Assembly: GCF_001418325.1 (NCBI RefSeq)
Contig: NZ_LIPN01000164.1
Span: 1 to 64,000 of the forward strand
Length of the DNA stretch: 64,000 nucleotides
Source: Streptomyces atriruber
GTDB lineage: Bacteria; Actinomycetota; Actinomycetes; Streptomycetales; Streptomycetaceae
Direction of reading: 5' to 3'
Program-made: the position numbers and the translations under genes
The notes under the pieces: generated by a model
What the model was told of the DNA's origin: nothing
Seen by the model: the letters and a program-made list of their open reading frames with translations, nothing else
Databases searched by the model: none
In this document: piece after piece, positions 46,254 through 55,151 of the stretch
How the letters are laid out: every line of letters begins with the position of its first letter
Numbering within the stretch: the first letter of the stretch is position 1

Positions 46254-48602
46254 ATGGCAGAGCGCACCACGCTCCACGGAGAGCACCCCGCTCTCCGTGC
46301 GGAACGCACCGCACTCCGCTTCGAAGTGTTCGGCACGGTCCAAGGAGTGGGGTTCCGTCCCTTCGTCCACAGGCTGGCGACCGGTCTCGGCCTGGACGGC
46401 TGGGCGGCCAACAGCGCCGGGCACGTCCGGGGCGAGGTGGCCGGTCCGCCGCAGGCGGTACGGGAGTTCACGACGCAGCTGCGGACGGCGGCCCCTGCTC
46501 TGGCCCGGGTGCGGGAGGTGAGGGTCACGGAGATGCGCGGGCGTACCCCGCCACCCACCACGGGCTTCGTCATCCGAAGCAGCCGCCCAGGCGACACACC
46601 GGGTGACAAACCGTCGGAGGCACCGCGAGAGATCCCGCCCGACGCCGCCATCTGCGCCGACTGCCTGCGCGAGCTCCTCGATCCGCACGACCGCCGGTTC
46701 CGGTATCCGTTCGTCAACTGCACCGACTGCGGCCCCCGCGCGACCGTCATCGAAGACCTGCCGTACGACCGGGTCCGCACCACGATGCGGCACTTTCCGC
46801 TCTGCGCGGCCTGCGCGGCGGAGTACCGCGACCCCGGCGACCGGCGTTTCCACGCCGAACCGCTCGCGTGCCCGGTCTGCGGGCCGCGCCTCTCCTGGGG
46901 CGAGCTCGTCGCGGAGGCCGCGCTGCGCGCCGCGGTCGAGACGGTGGCAAGGGGCGGCATTGTCGCGGTGAAGGCGCTCGGCGGCTATCAGCTGGTGTGC
47001 GACGCCACCGATCAGCAGGTGGTGCAGACGCTGAGGGAGCGCAAGAACCGGCCCGCCAAACCCTTCGCGGTGATGGTCCAGGACGTCGACGGCGTAAGGG
47101 AGTTGGCCCGTCCGACCCAGGGCGAGCAGCTCGCGCTGGAGTCGATGGCACGCCCCGTGGTGCTGCTCGCGTCACGAGAGGCCGGACTCGCCCCCGCGGT
47201 GCACCCCGGGAGTGACCGCATCGGTCTCTTCCTGCCCACCACCGGGCTGCACCACCTCCTGGTCCGCGAGCTCGCCCGTCCGCTCGTCGTCACCAGCGGC
47301 AACCTCGCGGGCGAACCGATCGCCACCGATGACACGGAAGCGCACCGGGCGCTTGCGGCGGTCGCCGACGGCTTCCTCGGGCACGACCGGCCCATCCACG
47401 CGCGCTACGACGACTCGGTCGTCCAGGTCGTCGAAGGCTCCGTGCTCACCGTTCGCAGGGCGCGAGGTCTCGCACCCGCACCGCTGCCCTTGCACGTCGC
47501 GGCCCCCGTGCCCTTGATCGCCGTCGGCGCGCAGCTGAAGCACACGTTCGCGCTCGCGGAGGGCCATGACGCGCATGTGTCGCCGCACGGCGGTGATCTG
47601 GCGGACGCGGCCGCCCTCGACGCCTTCACGCACGCGTACGACGGTCTTGTGCGGCTCACGGGCATCACCCCGCGTGCCGTCGCGCACGACCTGCATCCCG
47701 GCTATCTCTCCACGCAGTGGGCGCAGGCGCAGACCTTGCCCCGCTTCCCCGTCCAGCATCATCACGCCCATGTGGCGGCGTGCGCGGCCGAGCACGGGGT
47801 GCGTGGGCCCTTCCTCGGCGTCGCCTACGACGGCCTGGGGCTCGGTGCCGACGGGACGCTGTGGGGAGGGGAGATCCTCGTCGCCGACCTCACGGACCAC
47901 CGACGGGCGGGCCGGTTCGCGACCGCACCGCTCCCGGGCGGCGAGGCGGCGGTCCGCCACCCGTACCGGATGGCTCTCGGCTATCTGCACGGCACCGAAC
48001 TCCTCGGCAGCCCCCGGCCATACCCCTGGTTGACGAAACCCTTCACCGACCGGATCGATCCGGACGAGGCCGCAGTCGTACGCGCCATGGTGGCCCGGGG
48101 CATCAACTCCCCGCGCGCCTCCAGCGCCGGACGGCTCTTCGATGCCGTGGCGAGCCTGCTCGGCCTCGCCGATTCCGTCAGTTACGAAGGAGAGGCCGCC
48201 GCCGCTCTGGAGGGGGCGGCGAGCGGCGTGGACGCCACACCGCTCGCCCACCGGCTGGTCCGGGCCGGTGGCCTGTGGGTGTACGACCCCGGCACGACCC
48301 TGATCGACCTCCTGGAGCGGCAGTACAACGGGGAGAGCGTCGCCGCGCTCGCCGCGGCCTTCCATCTGACCCTCGCCCTCGTGACCGCCGAACTGGTCGC
48401 GCACGCCGTCGAGGACGGCGCTCCGCGCACCGTCTGTCTCGCCGGCGGCTGTTTCCTCAACCGCCGTCTGCTGACCGAAGTGAGCGTGCGCCTGCGCGCG
48501 CAGGGGCTGCGGGTCCTGGTCTCCAGCGCCGTGCCGGTCGGGGACGGCGGCATCTGCTACGGGCAGGCAGCCGTCGCCGCCGCCCGGCTCGCGAAGGGGT
48601 GA
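46254..48602 (+). CDS. hypF: Carbamoyltransferase HypF
   Basis: This 782-residue HypF makes the carbamoyl precursor of the cyanide ligands of the NiFe site from carbamoyl phosphate. Domains in order: acylphosphatase (VFGTVQGVGFRPFVHRLA), two zinc fingers (CADC, CTDC; CAAC, CPVC), a YrdC-like domain (residues about 215-390, GGYQLVCDATD, GSDRIGLFLPTTGLHHLL) and a Kae1-like domain with FPVQHHHAHVAA and VAYDGLGLGADGTLWGGE. The ATG at 46254 has GGGG upstream. The gene is followed five bases later by hypC. Confidence 0.93.
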   Translation: MAERTTLHGEHPALRAERTALRFEVFGTVQGVGFRPFVHRLATGLGLDGWAANSAGHVRGEVAGPPQAVREFTTQLRTAAPALARVREVRVTEMRGRTPPPTTGFVIRSSRPGDTPGDKPSEAPREIPPDAAICADCLRELLDPHDRRFRYPFVNCTDCGPRATVIEDLPYDRVRTTMRHFPLCAACAAEYRDPGDRRFHAEPLACPVCGPRLSWGELVAEAALRAAVETVARGGIVAVKALGGYQLVCDATDQQVVQTLRERKNRPAKPFAVMVQDVDGVRELARPTQGEQLALESMARPVVLLASREAGLAPAVHPGSDRIGLFLPTTGLHHLLVRELARPLVVTSGNLAGEPIATDDTEAHRALAAVADGFLGHDRPIHARYDDSVVQVVEGSVLTVRRARGLAPAPLPLHVAAPVPLIAVGAQLKHTFALAEGHDAHVSPHGGDLADAAALDAFTHAYDGLVRLTGITPRAVAHDLHPGYLSTQWAQAQTLPRFPVQHHHAHVAACAAEHGVRGPFLGVAYDGLGLGADGTLWGGEILVADLTDHRRAGRFATAPLPGGEAAVRHPYRMALGYLHGTELLGSPRPYPWLTKPFTDRIDPDEAAVVRAMVARGINSPRASSAGRLFDAVASLLGLADSVSYEGEAAAALEGAASGVDATPLAHRLVRAGGLWVYDPGTTLIDLLERQYNGESVAALAAAFHLTLALVTAELVAHAVEDGAPRTVCLAGGCFLNRRLLTEVSVRLRAQGLRVLVSSAVPVGDGGICYGQAAVAAARLAKG

Positions 48603-48607
48603 GCGCG

Positions 48608-48877
48608 ATGTGCCTGGGCATTCCCGGCCGCATCCTCGACATCAGGTCCGAGGGCGGGCTCCCGATGGCCAGCGTCGATTTCGGCGGTGTGCGCCGCGAG
48701 GCGTGTCTCGCCTACACGCCGAACGCCACGGTCGGCACGTACGTCATCGTGCACGTCGGATTCGCGATCACCGAGGTCGACGCGGTCGAGGCCGCGCGGA
48801 CCCTGGACGTCCTGCGGGCGATGGCGGGGGCGGTTCAGGCCGAGCTCGGCGAGCCACTGCCCGCGGCCGACGCGTAG
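48608..48877 (+). CDS. hypC: Hydrogenase assembly chaperone HypC
   Basis: This 89-residue HypC chaperone carries the Fe(CN)2CO unit with HypD and delivers it to the large subunit. The N-terminus MCLGIPGRIL supplies the essential Cys2. Other motifs are MASVDFGGVRREACLAY and VGTYVIVHVGFAITEVD. It lies directly behind hypF. Its stop overlaps the first of the boxes upstream of the acetyltransferase gene. Confidence 0.93.
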   Translation: MCLGIPGRILDIRSEGGLPMASVDFGGVRREACLAYTPNATVGTYVIVHVGFAITEVDAVEAARTLDVLRAMAGAVQAELGEPLPAADA

Positions 48878-48912
48878 GGCCGATCGGCCCCGGGCCGTGC
48901 CCGCCCGGCCCC
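48873..48912. promoter_or_regulatory. DevR/DosR-like boxes upstream of the pat gene
   Basis: A perfect 14-bp palindrome GGGCCGATCGGCCC (48877-48890) lies in the same register as the 45621-45660 boxes; the right half CGGCCCC starts at 48885. A second CGGCCCC half-site follows 21 bases later (48906-48912), with a weaker left half. The start of the pat gene is about 62 bases downstream, like the spacing at the protease gene. Confidence 0.5.
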
Positions 48913-48973
48913 TGGGGGGCGCCTCGTGCCGCGTCGACTCTTGAGGGGACACCCTGTCGTCAGGAGGACCGAG

Positions 48974-51670
48974 ATGACGCACGACGAGCGAAGCCGACCG
49001 CCGGTCCACGCCCTGCTCGCCGATGGGACCACCGCCTGCATACGGGCCGCCGGCCCTGATGACCGCGCCCAGGTCCAAGGCCTCTTCGAGGGGATGTCGT
49101 CCGAGAACCTGCGGCTCCGCTTCTTCGTGGCGAGCGACCGGTCCGCCGCGCGGGCAGCGGACCGTTCCTGTGCCCCTCCTCGCCCCGGCCACCGCGCGCT
49201 GCTGGCCGAGGCCAAGGGCCACGTCATCGGCCTCGCCGAGTACGAGAGGACGGACGGCACCGACACGGCGGAGATCTCGCTCGCCGTGGCCGAGGGCCTG
49301 CACCACCGGGGCATCGGGACGCTCCTCCTGGAACACCTCGTCTCCGCCGCCCGCGCCGACGGCATCACCGCGTTCACCGCCGACGCGCTCGCCGAGAACC
49401 ACGAGGTCCTGAAGGTCTTCGCCGATCTCGGACTGCTCGCCGCCCGGCGCTTCGAGGGCCCCGAGGTGCGCTGCACCATCCAGTTGCAGGAGGGGGAAGA
49501 GGCGTATCTGACCGCGGTCGAGGCAAGGGGCAGGGTGGCGGATGTCGCCAGCCTCGAACCGCTGCTGCGGCCCGACTCGATCGCCGTGGTCGGGGCGGGC
49601 CGCAGAGCCGGCTCCGTCGGCCGTGCCGTTTTGCGCAATCTGCGCACGGGCGGCTTCACCCGGCAGCTCTTCGCCGTCAATCCGCACGTCTCCTCGCTGC
49701 TGAGCGTGCCCGCCTACCCCTCGGTCGCCGCACTCCCCCTAGTCCCCGACCTCGCCGTCCTCGCCGTGCCCGCACCGGCCCTGCCCGCCACCGCGGAGGA
49801 GTGCGGCAAAGCGGGTGTACGGGCCCTCGTGGTCCTCACGGCCGGCCTGGACGCCGGACAGGCCGCCGCCGTGCTCGCCACCTGCCGGCTGTACGGAATG
49901 CGACTGGTGGGTCCCAACTGCCTCGGCATCTCCAACACGGACAAGGAGCTGTCCCTGGACTCGACCTTCGCCGCGCGGCACCCGCGTCGGGGGACGGCCG
50001 GTGTGGCCGTGCAGTCGGGAGGCGTGGGCATCGCGCTGCTCGACGGAGTGTCCCGGCTCGGCCTCGGCGTCTCCAGCTTCGTCTCGCTCGGCGACAAGTA
50101 CGACGTGAGCGGCAACGACCTGCTCCAGTGGTGGGAGAGCGACGGCGTGACCGATCTGGCCCTGCTGCACCTGGAGTCCTTCGGGAACCCACGGGCGTTC
50201 TCGCGGACCGCACGGCGGGTCACCAGGCACATGCCCATCCTCACCGTCGACGCCGGGCGGACCCGGGCCGGCCGACGGGCCGCCGCGTCGCACACCGCGG
50301 CGGCCGCCACCCGCACCATGACCCGGCAGGCCCTGTTCACCCAGGCGGGCATCACCGCCACCCGCACGATCGGTGAACTCCTGGAGACCGCTGCCCTGCT
50401 GCACTCCCAGCCCCCGCCCGCCGGGAACCGCGTCGCCGTCGTCACCAACGCGGGCGGCGCCGGGGTCCTCGCCGCCGACGCGTGCACCGAGGCCGGGCTC
50501 GCCCTGCCGCTGCTGCCGATCCGTCTCATCGACGATCTGCTCGCCACCCTCCCCGAGGGATCCGCGGCCACCAACCCGGTCGATGCCACCGCCGCCGTCA
50601 CCGAGACCCAGCTCAAGAACGCCGTGGACCGGCTCATGGCACACGACGGCATCGATGCCGTGCTGGTGGTGCTCGTGCCCACCGCGGTCGCCGCGGCCAC
50701 CGGCGACGACCTCGTACGGGCCCTCACCCACTCCCCCGGCCATCGCTCCCGGACGATCGCCGCGGTCCTCCTCGACCAGGCGCTGCCCGTACGGCTGTTG
50801 GCCGTCGCGGACGGCGGCTCCATTCCCTGCTACGGGGATCCGCAGCCCGCCGCGCGCGCCCTGGCCCACGGGGTCCGACGGTCGCAGTGGCTGGCCCGCC
50901 CGCCCGGCAGCATCCCGGACATCGCCGGCGTGGAGACGTCCCGTGCCCACGACGTGGCCGAGACCTGGCTGGCCGGGCATCCGGACGGCGGCTGGCTCGA
51001 TCCGTGCACCTGCGCCCGACTCCTCGCCTGCTACGGCATTCCCCAACTCCCCTGGGCCTGGGCCGAGACCGAGGACGACGCCGTCCTGGCGGCCGAGCGG
51101 CTGCGCGGTCCGGACGGCAGGGTCGTACTGAAGGCGCACTGGCCCGGCCTGGTGCACAAGAGCGAACAGCGGGCGATCCACCTCGATCTGCAGGGTGACA
51201 GCCAAGTGCGCTCCGCCTTCCGGGACTTCGAGGTCCGCTTCGCCGGGCTGCTGAGCGGCGTGGTGGTCCAGCCCCTCGCCGAACGCGGCACCGAGCTGTT
51301 CGCGGGCGTCGTCCAGGACGGCGTCTTCGGCCCTCTGGTCCTCTTCGGCCTCGGCGGCACGGCCACGGATCTCCTCGCCGACCACGCGGCCCGTCTGGCG
51401 CCCCTCACCGATCTCGACGTGCACGACCTCATCACCGCGCCCCGCTGCGCCCCGCTGCTCTTCGGGCACGGCGGGAGCGGGCCGGTGGACCTCGAAGAAC
51501 TGGAGCAACTGCTGCACAGGCTGTCGCGGATGGCCTGCGACCTGCCGCAACTCGCCGAGGCCGACTTCAATCCCGTCCTGGCGTGGCCGGACGGCGTCTC
51601 GGCGCTCGACGTACGGATCCGCCTCCTGCCCCGGACCGCCAACGATCCCCATCTGCGCCGACTGCGCTGA
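48974..51670 (+). CDS. Pat-type protein lysine acetyltransferase (GNAT + NDP-forming acyl-CoA synthetase)
   Basis: This 898-residue protein has a GNAT domain first (about 20-160, EGLHHRGIGTLLLEHL) and then a long NDP-forming acyl-CoA synthetase-like part with a CoA-binding region (VVGAGRRAGSVGRAVL), a succinyl-CoA-ligase-like middle (VGPNCLGISN, QSGGVGIALLDG, VVTNAGGAGVLAADA) and an ATP-grasp end (VVLKAHWPGLVHKSE). In enterobacterial Pat the order is reversed; Streptomyces enzymes with this order acetylate acetyl-CoA synthetase and other proteins. The expected catalytic His in the synthetase part appears lost, consistent with a sensory domain. The ATG has AGGAGG upstream. Confidence 0.85.
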   Translation: MTHDERSRPPVHALLADGTTACIRAAGPDDRAQVQGLFEGMSSENLRLRFFVASDRSAARAADRSCAPPRPGHRALLAEAKGHVIGLAEYERTDGTDTAEISLAVAEGLHHRGIGTLLLEHLVSAARADGITAFTADALAENHEVLKVFADLGLLAARRFEGPEVRCTIQLQEGEEAYLTAVEARGRVADVASLEPLLRPDSIAVVGAGRRAGSVGRAVLRNLRTGGFTRQLFAVNPHVSSLLSVPAYPSVAALPLVPDLAVLAVPAPALPATAEECGKAGVRALVVLTAGLDAGQAAAVLATCRLYGMRLVGPNCLGISNTDKELSLDSTFAARHPRRGTAGVAVQSGGVGIALLDGVSRLGLGVSSFVSLGDKYDVSGNDLLQWWESDGVTDLALLHLESFGNPRAFSRTARRVTRHMPILTVDAGRTRAGRRAAASHTAAAATRTMTRQALFTQAGITATRTIGELLETAALLHSQPPPAGNRVAVVTNAGGAGVLAADACTEAGLALPLLPIRLIDDLLATLPEGSAATNPVDATAAVTETQLKNAVDRLMAHDGIDAVLVVLVPTAVAAATGDDLVRALTHSPGHRSRTIAAVLLDQALPVRLLAVADGGSIPCYGDPQPAARALAHGVRRSQWLARPPGSIPDIAGVETSRAHDVAETWLAGHPDGGWLDPCTCARLLACYGIPQLPWAWAETEDDAVLAAERLRGPDGRVVLKAHWPGLVHKSEQRAIHLDLQGDSQVRSAFRDFEVRFAGLLSGVVVQPLAERGTELFAGVVQDGVFGPLVLFGLGGTATDLLADHAARLAPLTDLDVHDLITAPRCAPLLFGHGGSGPVDLEELEQLLHRLSRMACDLPQLAEADFNPVLAWPDGVSALDVRIRLLPRTANDPHLRRLR

Positions 51671-51682
51671 AAGGAGACAGAG

Positions 51683-52414
51683 ATGAGGCACAGCAAGATC
51701 GGTTCCGTGATGGCCGGAGAGGTGGTCAGCGCCGGGTACGCCACCCCGTTCAAGGACGTGGCCAGGCTCCTTTCCGAGCACCGCATCAGCGGGCTGCCCG
51801 TGATCGACGTCGACGACAAGGTGATCGGTGTCATCTCGGAGACGGACCTGCTGGTGCATGCGGCCGAGGCCCCCGCCTCGTACCGGCCGCAGCCCCGCTT
51901 CCGGCTGTCGTGGGCCAGGTCCTCGGCGCGGAAGTCCCGGGCGAAGGCCACGGCCCGTACCGCGGGGCAGCTCATGTCCACGCCGCCCGTGTGCGTGCAC
52001 GCCGAGAACACCATCGCCGAGGGTGCCCGTCGGATGGCCGAACACAAGGTCGAGCGGCTCCCCGTCATCGACGACGAGGACCGGCTGGTCGGCATCGTGA
52101 CGCGCAGGGACCTGCTCCAGGTGTTCCTCCGCCCGGACGACGAGATCCGCCGCGAGGTGATCGCACAGGTGCTGGTGCACACCCTCTGGCTCGCGCCCCA
52201 GAGCATCGAGGTCGACGTGGACAACGGGGTGGTGACCCTCACCGGGGCGCTGGAGCGCCGGAGCGAGGTGCCCGTCGCGCTGTACATGACGCGGGAGATC
52301 GACGGAGTGGTCGCGGTCCTGGACAGGCTCACCTACCGCGTGGACGACTCCCACCTCCAGCCGACCGAACAGGCCCTGCGCGGCGTCGCCGACGACTGGC
52401 TGCGCAAACTCTGA
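51683..52414 (+). CDS. CBS-pair and BON domain protein
   Basis: This 243-residue protein has two CBS motifs (about 5-60 and 95-150; ISGLPVIDVDDKVIGVISETDLL and VERLPVIDDEDRLVGIVTRRDL in outline) that bind adenine nucleotides, and a BON domain (about 165-225; SIEVDVDNGVVTLTG). BON domains bind membranes or ligands. Such CBS-BON proteins are common in dormancy-type gene sets and may report energy state. It is 12 bases after the acetyltransferase gene, with a good AAAGGAGA ribosome site. A paralogue lies at 57293. Confidence 0.87.
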   Translation: MRHSKIGSVMAGEVVSAGYATPFKDVARLLSEHRISGLPVIDVDDKVIGVISETDLLVHAAEAPASYRPQPRFRLSWARSSARKSRAKATARTAGQLMSTPPVCVHAENTIAEGARRMAEHKVERLPVIDDEDRLVGIVTRRDLLQVFLRPDDEIRREVIAQVLVHTLWLAPQSIEVDVDNGVVTLTGALERRSEVPVALYMTREIDGVVAVLDRLTYRVDDSHLQPTEQALRGVADDWLRKL

Positions 52415-52430
52415 GAGGGGACGGGCCACC

Positions 52431-52694
52431 ATGACCATCAAGGTGCTGGTCGCCTACGCGACGAAGAACCGGTCCACGGCCGAGATCGCCCGCACCATCG
52501 CGGCGGTCCTCCGCAAGCAGGGCCGCGACGCCGAGATGAGGTGGGCGCGCGATGTCGGCGAGGTCCACGCGTGCGACGCCGTGGAGCTCGGCAGTCCGCT
52601 CCACGCGGGGCAGTGGCAGATCTCCGCGTGGGCGCTGCGCATCGGCGCCACCCTGCTGGGCGAGCCCGCGGTGGACCCGGGGGGACGGACATGA
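52431..52694 (+). CDS. Flavodoxin-like protein, truncated
   Basis: This 87-residue protein begins as a flavodoxin/HemG-type FMN protein (VLVAYATKNRSTAEIA, the phosphate-binding loop, and DAVELGSPLHAGQW), but ends about 70-80 residues short of a normal flavodoxin fold. The last 20 residues (ALRIGATLLGEP onward) lack the usual third and fourth strands. Its stop overlaps the hydrogenase beta-subunit start by four bases (ATGA). It may be a relic of an ancestral flavodoxin gene now serving to couple translation. A functional mini-domain is possible. Confidence 0.7.
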   Translation: MTIKVLVAYATKNRSTAEIARTIAAVLRKQGRDAEMRWARDVGEVHACDAVELGSPLHAGQWQISAWALRIGATLLGEPAVDPGGRT

Positions 52695-53887
52695 CGACCG
52701 CGGGAGCCACGGCAGTGCTCGACCGGAAGGGCCTGGCCGTCCTCGTCGAGGAGCTGATGGCCGACGGCCGCACCGTCGTCGGCCCCACCGTGCGCGACGG
52801 AGCGATCGTCCTCACCGAGCTCGATTCGGCCGAGCGGCTCCCGTACGGATGGGGTGTCGAGCTGGAGGCGGGGCACTATCGTCTGCGGCGCCGCGAGGAC
52901 GGGGCCGCCTTCGCGCACTCGGCCGGCCCGCAGTCCTGGAAAAACTTCCTCCATCCAGAGCGCGAGAAGCTGTGGAGCGCGGACCGCGCGCCCGACGGCA
53001 CGGTGTCCGTCACACCCGACAGCACCCCTCGCCCCTCGTACGCCTTCCTCGGGGTCCGGCCCTGCGATCTGCGGGCCATCGCGATCCAGGACCGGGTGCT
53101 GACAGGGGGGCGCTTCAAGGACCGCGGCTATGAGGAACGCCGGGGAGGCACGTTCCTCATAGCCGCTGAATGCACGGAACCCGGAGCGACCTGCTTCTGT
53201 GTCTCCATGGGCAGCGGCCCCGGGGCCGACACCGGCTTCGACCTGGCCCTCACGGAGGTCGTCGATCCGGCGGGGCACCGCTTCCTCGTACGCGTCGGCA
53301 GCGAGTCCGGGGCGGCGCTGCTGGCCAGGGTCCCGCATCACGAGCCCGACGCTGTCACCCGCGATGCCGCGACAGCCGCGGTCGCCGGGGCCGTCGACAA
53401 GATGGGCCGGGCCATGCCGCCGGTGAGCCTGCAGCGGCTGATGGGGGCGAGCCTGCGGGCGGAGCGCTGGGACGACGTGGCCGCACGCTGTCTGACCTGT
53501 GGCAACTGCACGATGGTGTGCCCCACGTGCTTCTGCACCACCACCGAGGAGGTCACCGACCTCACCGGCGACCACGCGGAGCGTTGGCAGCGCTGGGACT
53601 CCTGCTTCGACCTGGACTTCTCCCACCTCCACGGCGGGCCGGTGCGCTCCTCCGCCCGCAGCCGCTACCGGCAGTGGCTCACCCACAAACTCGGCACCTG
53701 GCACGACCAGTTCGACAGCTCCGGCTGTGTGGGCTGCGGGCGCTGCATCGTCTGGTGCCCGGTCGGCATCGACATCACCGAAGAGGTGGCGGCACTCAGG
53801 GACGAGACAGCCGAGACGGCCGGGGTGGACGAGACGGACGAGAACAGCGAGACGAGCAGGACGAACCCGAAGGAGACGGAGCGATGA
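52691..53887 (+). CDS. Group 3b hydrogenase beta subunit (4Fe-4S ferredoxin-like)
   Basis: This 398-residue protein is the beta subunit of a sulfhydrogenase-type (HyhB-like) [NiFe] hydrogenase and transfers electrons between the small subunit and the flavin gamma subunit. Two cysteine clusters are visible: CLTCGNCTMVCPTCFC and CVGCGRCIVWCPVGID. Before them is the family core AFLGVRPCDLRAIAIQD, with ATCFCVSMGSGP. The C-terminal tail (ETAGVDETDENSETSRTNP) is acidic and disordered. ATG overlaps the flavodoxin-like gene. It is the first hydrogenase structural gene of this operon. Confidence 0.87.
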   Translation: MTTAGATAVLDRKGLAVLVEELMADGRTVVGPTVRDGAIVLTELDSAERLPYGWGVELEAGHYRLRRREDGAAFAHSAGPQSWKNFLHPEREKLWSADRAPDGTVSVTPDSTPRPSYAFLGVRPCDLRAIAIQDRVLTGGRFKDRGYEERRGGTFLIAAECTEPGATCFCVSMGSGPGADTGFDLALTEVVDPAGHRFLVRVGSESGAALLARVPHHEPDAVTRDAATAAVAGAVDKMGRAMPPVSLQRLMGASLRAERWDDVAARCLTCGNCTMVCPTCFCTTTEEVTDLTGDHAERWQRWDSCFDLDFSHLHGGPVRSSARSRYRQWLTHKLGTWHDQFDSSGCVGCGRCIVWCPVGIDITEEVAALRDETAETAGVDETDENSETSRTNPKETER

Positions 53888-54348
53888 GCAACACCCCGCC
53901 CATGATGGCCGCACTCCCCGCCGAGCACCGCGAACGGCTGATGCGGATCGCCCGGCAGGTGTCCTTCCCGGCCGGGACACGGATCTTCGAGGAAGGCGGT
54001 CACGCCGACCGGTTCTGGATCATCCGCACCGGATCGGTCACCCTCGACATGCACGTGCCCGGTCGCCGCTCGCCCGCGATCGAGACGCTCGGTCACGGCG
54101 AGCTGGTCGGCTGGTCCTGGCTCTTCCCGCCGTACGTCTGGCAGCTGGGCGCCGTGGCGCAGAGCCCGGTGCGGGCCGAGGAGTTCGACGCTCTCGCGGT
54201 CCGCTTGATGTGCGAGAACGACCCGGTCCTCGGCGCGCTCGTCGGCCATTGGGTGGGCCGCGTCCTGGCCCACCGCCTGCAGTCGGCGAGGACGCGCCTG
54301 CTCGACCTGTACGCCCCCTACGGAAGCGGAGAGGGCGTACGGAGGTGA
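53884..54348 (+). CDS. Cyclic nucleotide-binding domain protein in the hydrogenase operon
   Basis: This 154-residue protein has one cyclic-nucleotide-binding (cNMP) beta-barrel with the pattern FPAGTRIFEEGGHADRFWII and GSVTLDMHV, plus the LGHGELVGWSWLF loop, but no DNA-binding helix-turn-helix. It lies between the beta and gamma subunit genes with start-stop overlaps on both sides (ATGA and GTGA). It may be a subunit or regulator that senses a nucleotide and acts on the hydrogenase. The phosphate-binding Arg expected in the loop is not obvious. Confidence 0.85.
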   Translation: MSNTPPMMAALPAEHRERLMRIARQVSFPAGTRIFEEGGHADRFWIIRTGSVTLDMHVPGRRSPAIETLGHGELVGWSWLFPPYVWQLGAVAQSPVRAEEFDALAVRLMCENDPVLGALVGHWVGRVLAHRLQSARTRLLDLYAPYGSGEGVRR

Positions 54349-55151
54349 GCTCAACGCCGGTTCCCTACCGGGTCGTCGCCCGTTGGGCGGAGACACCGGA
54401 CACGGCCACGCTCCGCCTGGAGCCGGTCGGGGAACCGCTGCCCGCTTTCGCACCGGGGCAGTTCGCGATGGTGTGGGCGTTCGGCCGGGGCGAAATCCCG
54501 CTCTCCGTCAGCGCCATCCCCACCGACGGAGGGCTGGCCCACACGGTGCGCAGCGTCGGCGCCGTCTCAGCGGGACTGTTCGCCGCCGAGGTCGGTGACG
54601 TGCTCGGGTTGCGCGGGCCCTACGGAACCGGCTGGGAGTTGGAGAAGGCCCACGGACAGGACCTGTTGGTCGTCGCCGGCGGCATCGGACTCGCCCCGTT
54701 GCGCCCTCTCGTACGGGATGCGGTGGCGGACCCGAAGGCGTACGGGCGCCTCAACGTCCTGGTGGGTGCGCGCACGCCCTCGGACCTGATGGCGAAGGTC
54801 GAGACGCGGCTGTGGAGGACCGCCTGCACCGGGGTGGTCGTCGACCGGCCCGACGCCTGCTGGACGGGCCGGACAGGCGTCGTCACCCAACTCCTCGGCC
54901 AGGCGCGCTTCGCCCCGCGCGACACCACCGCGTTCGTGTGCGGACCCGAACCGATGATCCGGGCGACGGCCCGTGACCTGCTGCACCGAGGGGTGGCCGG
55001 CGACCGCATCAAGGTGTCCTTGGAACGCAACATGCGCTGCGCGACCGGCCACTGCGGTCACTGCCAGCTCGGCCCGCTGCTGCTGTGCAGGGACGGCCCG
55101 GTCGTCACCTGGAGCCGCGCGGAACCTCTCCTCTACGTCAGGGAGCTGTGA
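54345..55151 (+). CDS. Group 3b hydrogenase gamma subunit (FAD/NAD(P) reductase)
   Basis: This 268-residue protein of the ferredoxin-NADP reductase type has an FAD site near [15 protein letters not shown], an NAD(P) site [17 protein letters not shown] and a C-terminal Cys cluster ([12 protein letters not shown] with a later LLLC) for a [2Fe-2S] centre. It exchanges electrons between NAD(P)H and the hydrogenase. The start is GTG, overlapping the upstream stop (GTGA). Length and motifs match sulfhydrogenase gamma subunits. Nucleotide preference is not readable. Confidence 0.87.
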   Translation: MSSTPVPYRVVARWAETPDTATLRLEPVGEPLPAFAPGQFAMVWAFGRGEIPLSVSAIPTDGGLAHTVRSVGAVSAGLFAAEVGDVLGLRGPYGTGWELEKAHGQDLLVVAGGIGLAPLRPLVRDAVADPKAYGRLNVLVGARTPSDLMAKVETRLWRTACTGVVVDRPDACWTGRTGVVTQLLGQARFAPRDTTAFVCGPEPMIRATARDLLHRGVAGDRIKVSLERNMRCATGHCGHCQLGPLLLCRDGPVVTWSRAEPLLYVREL

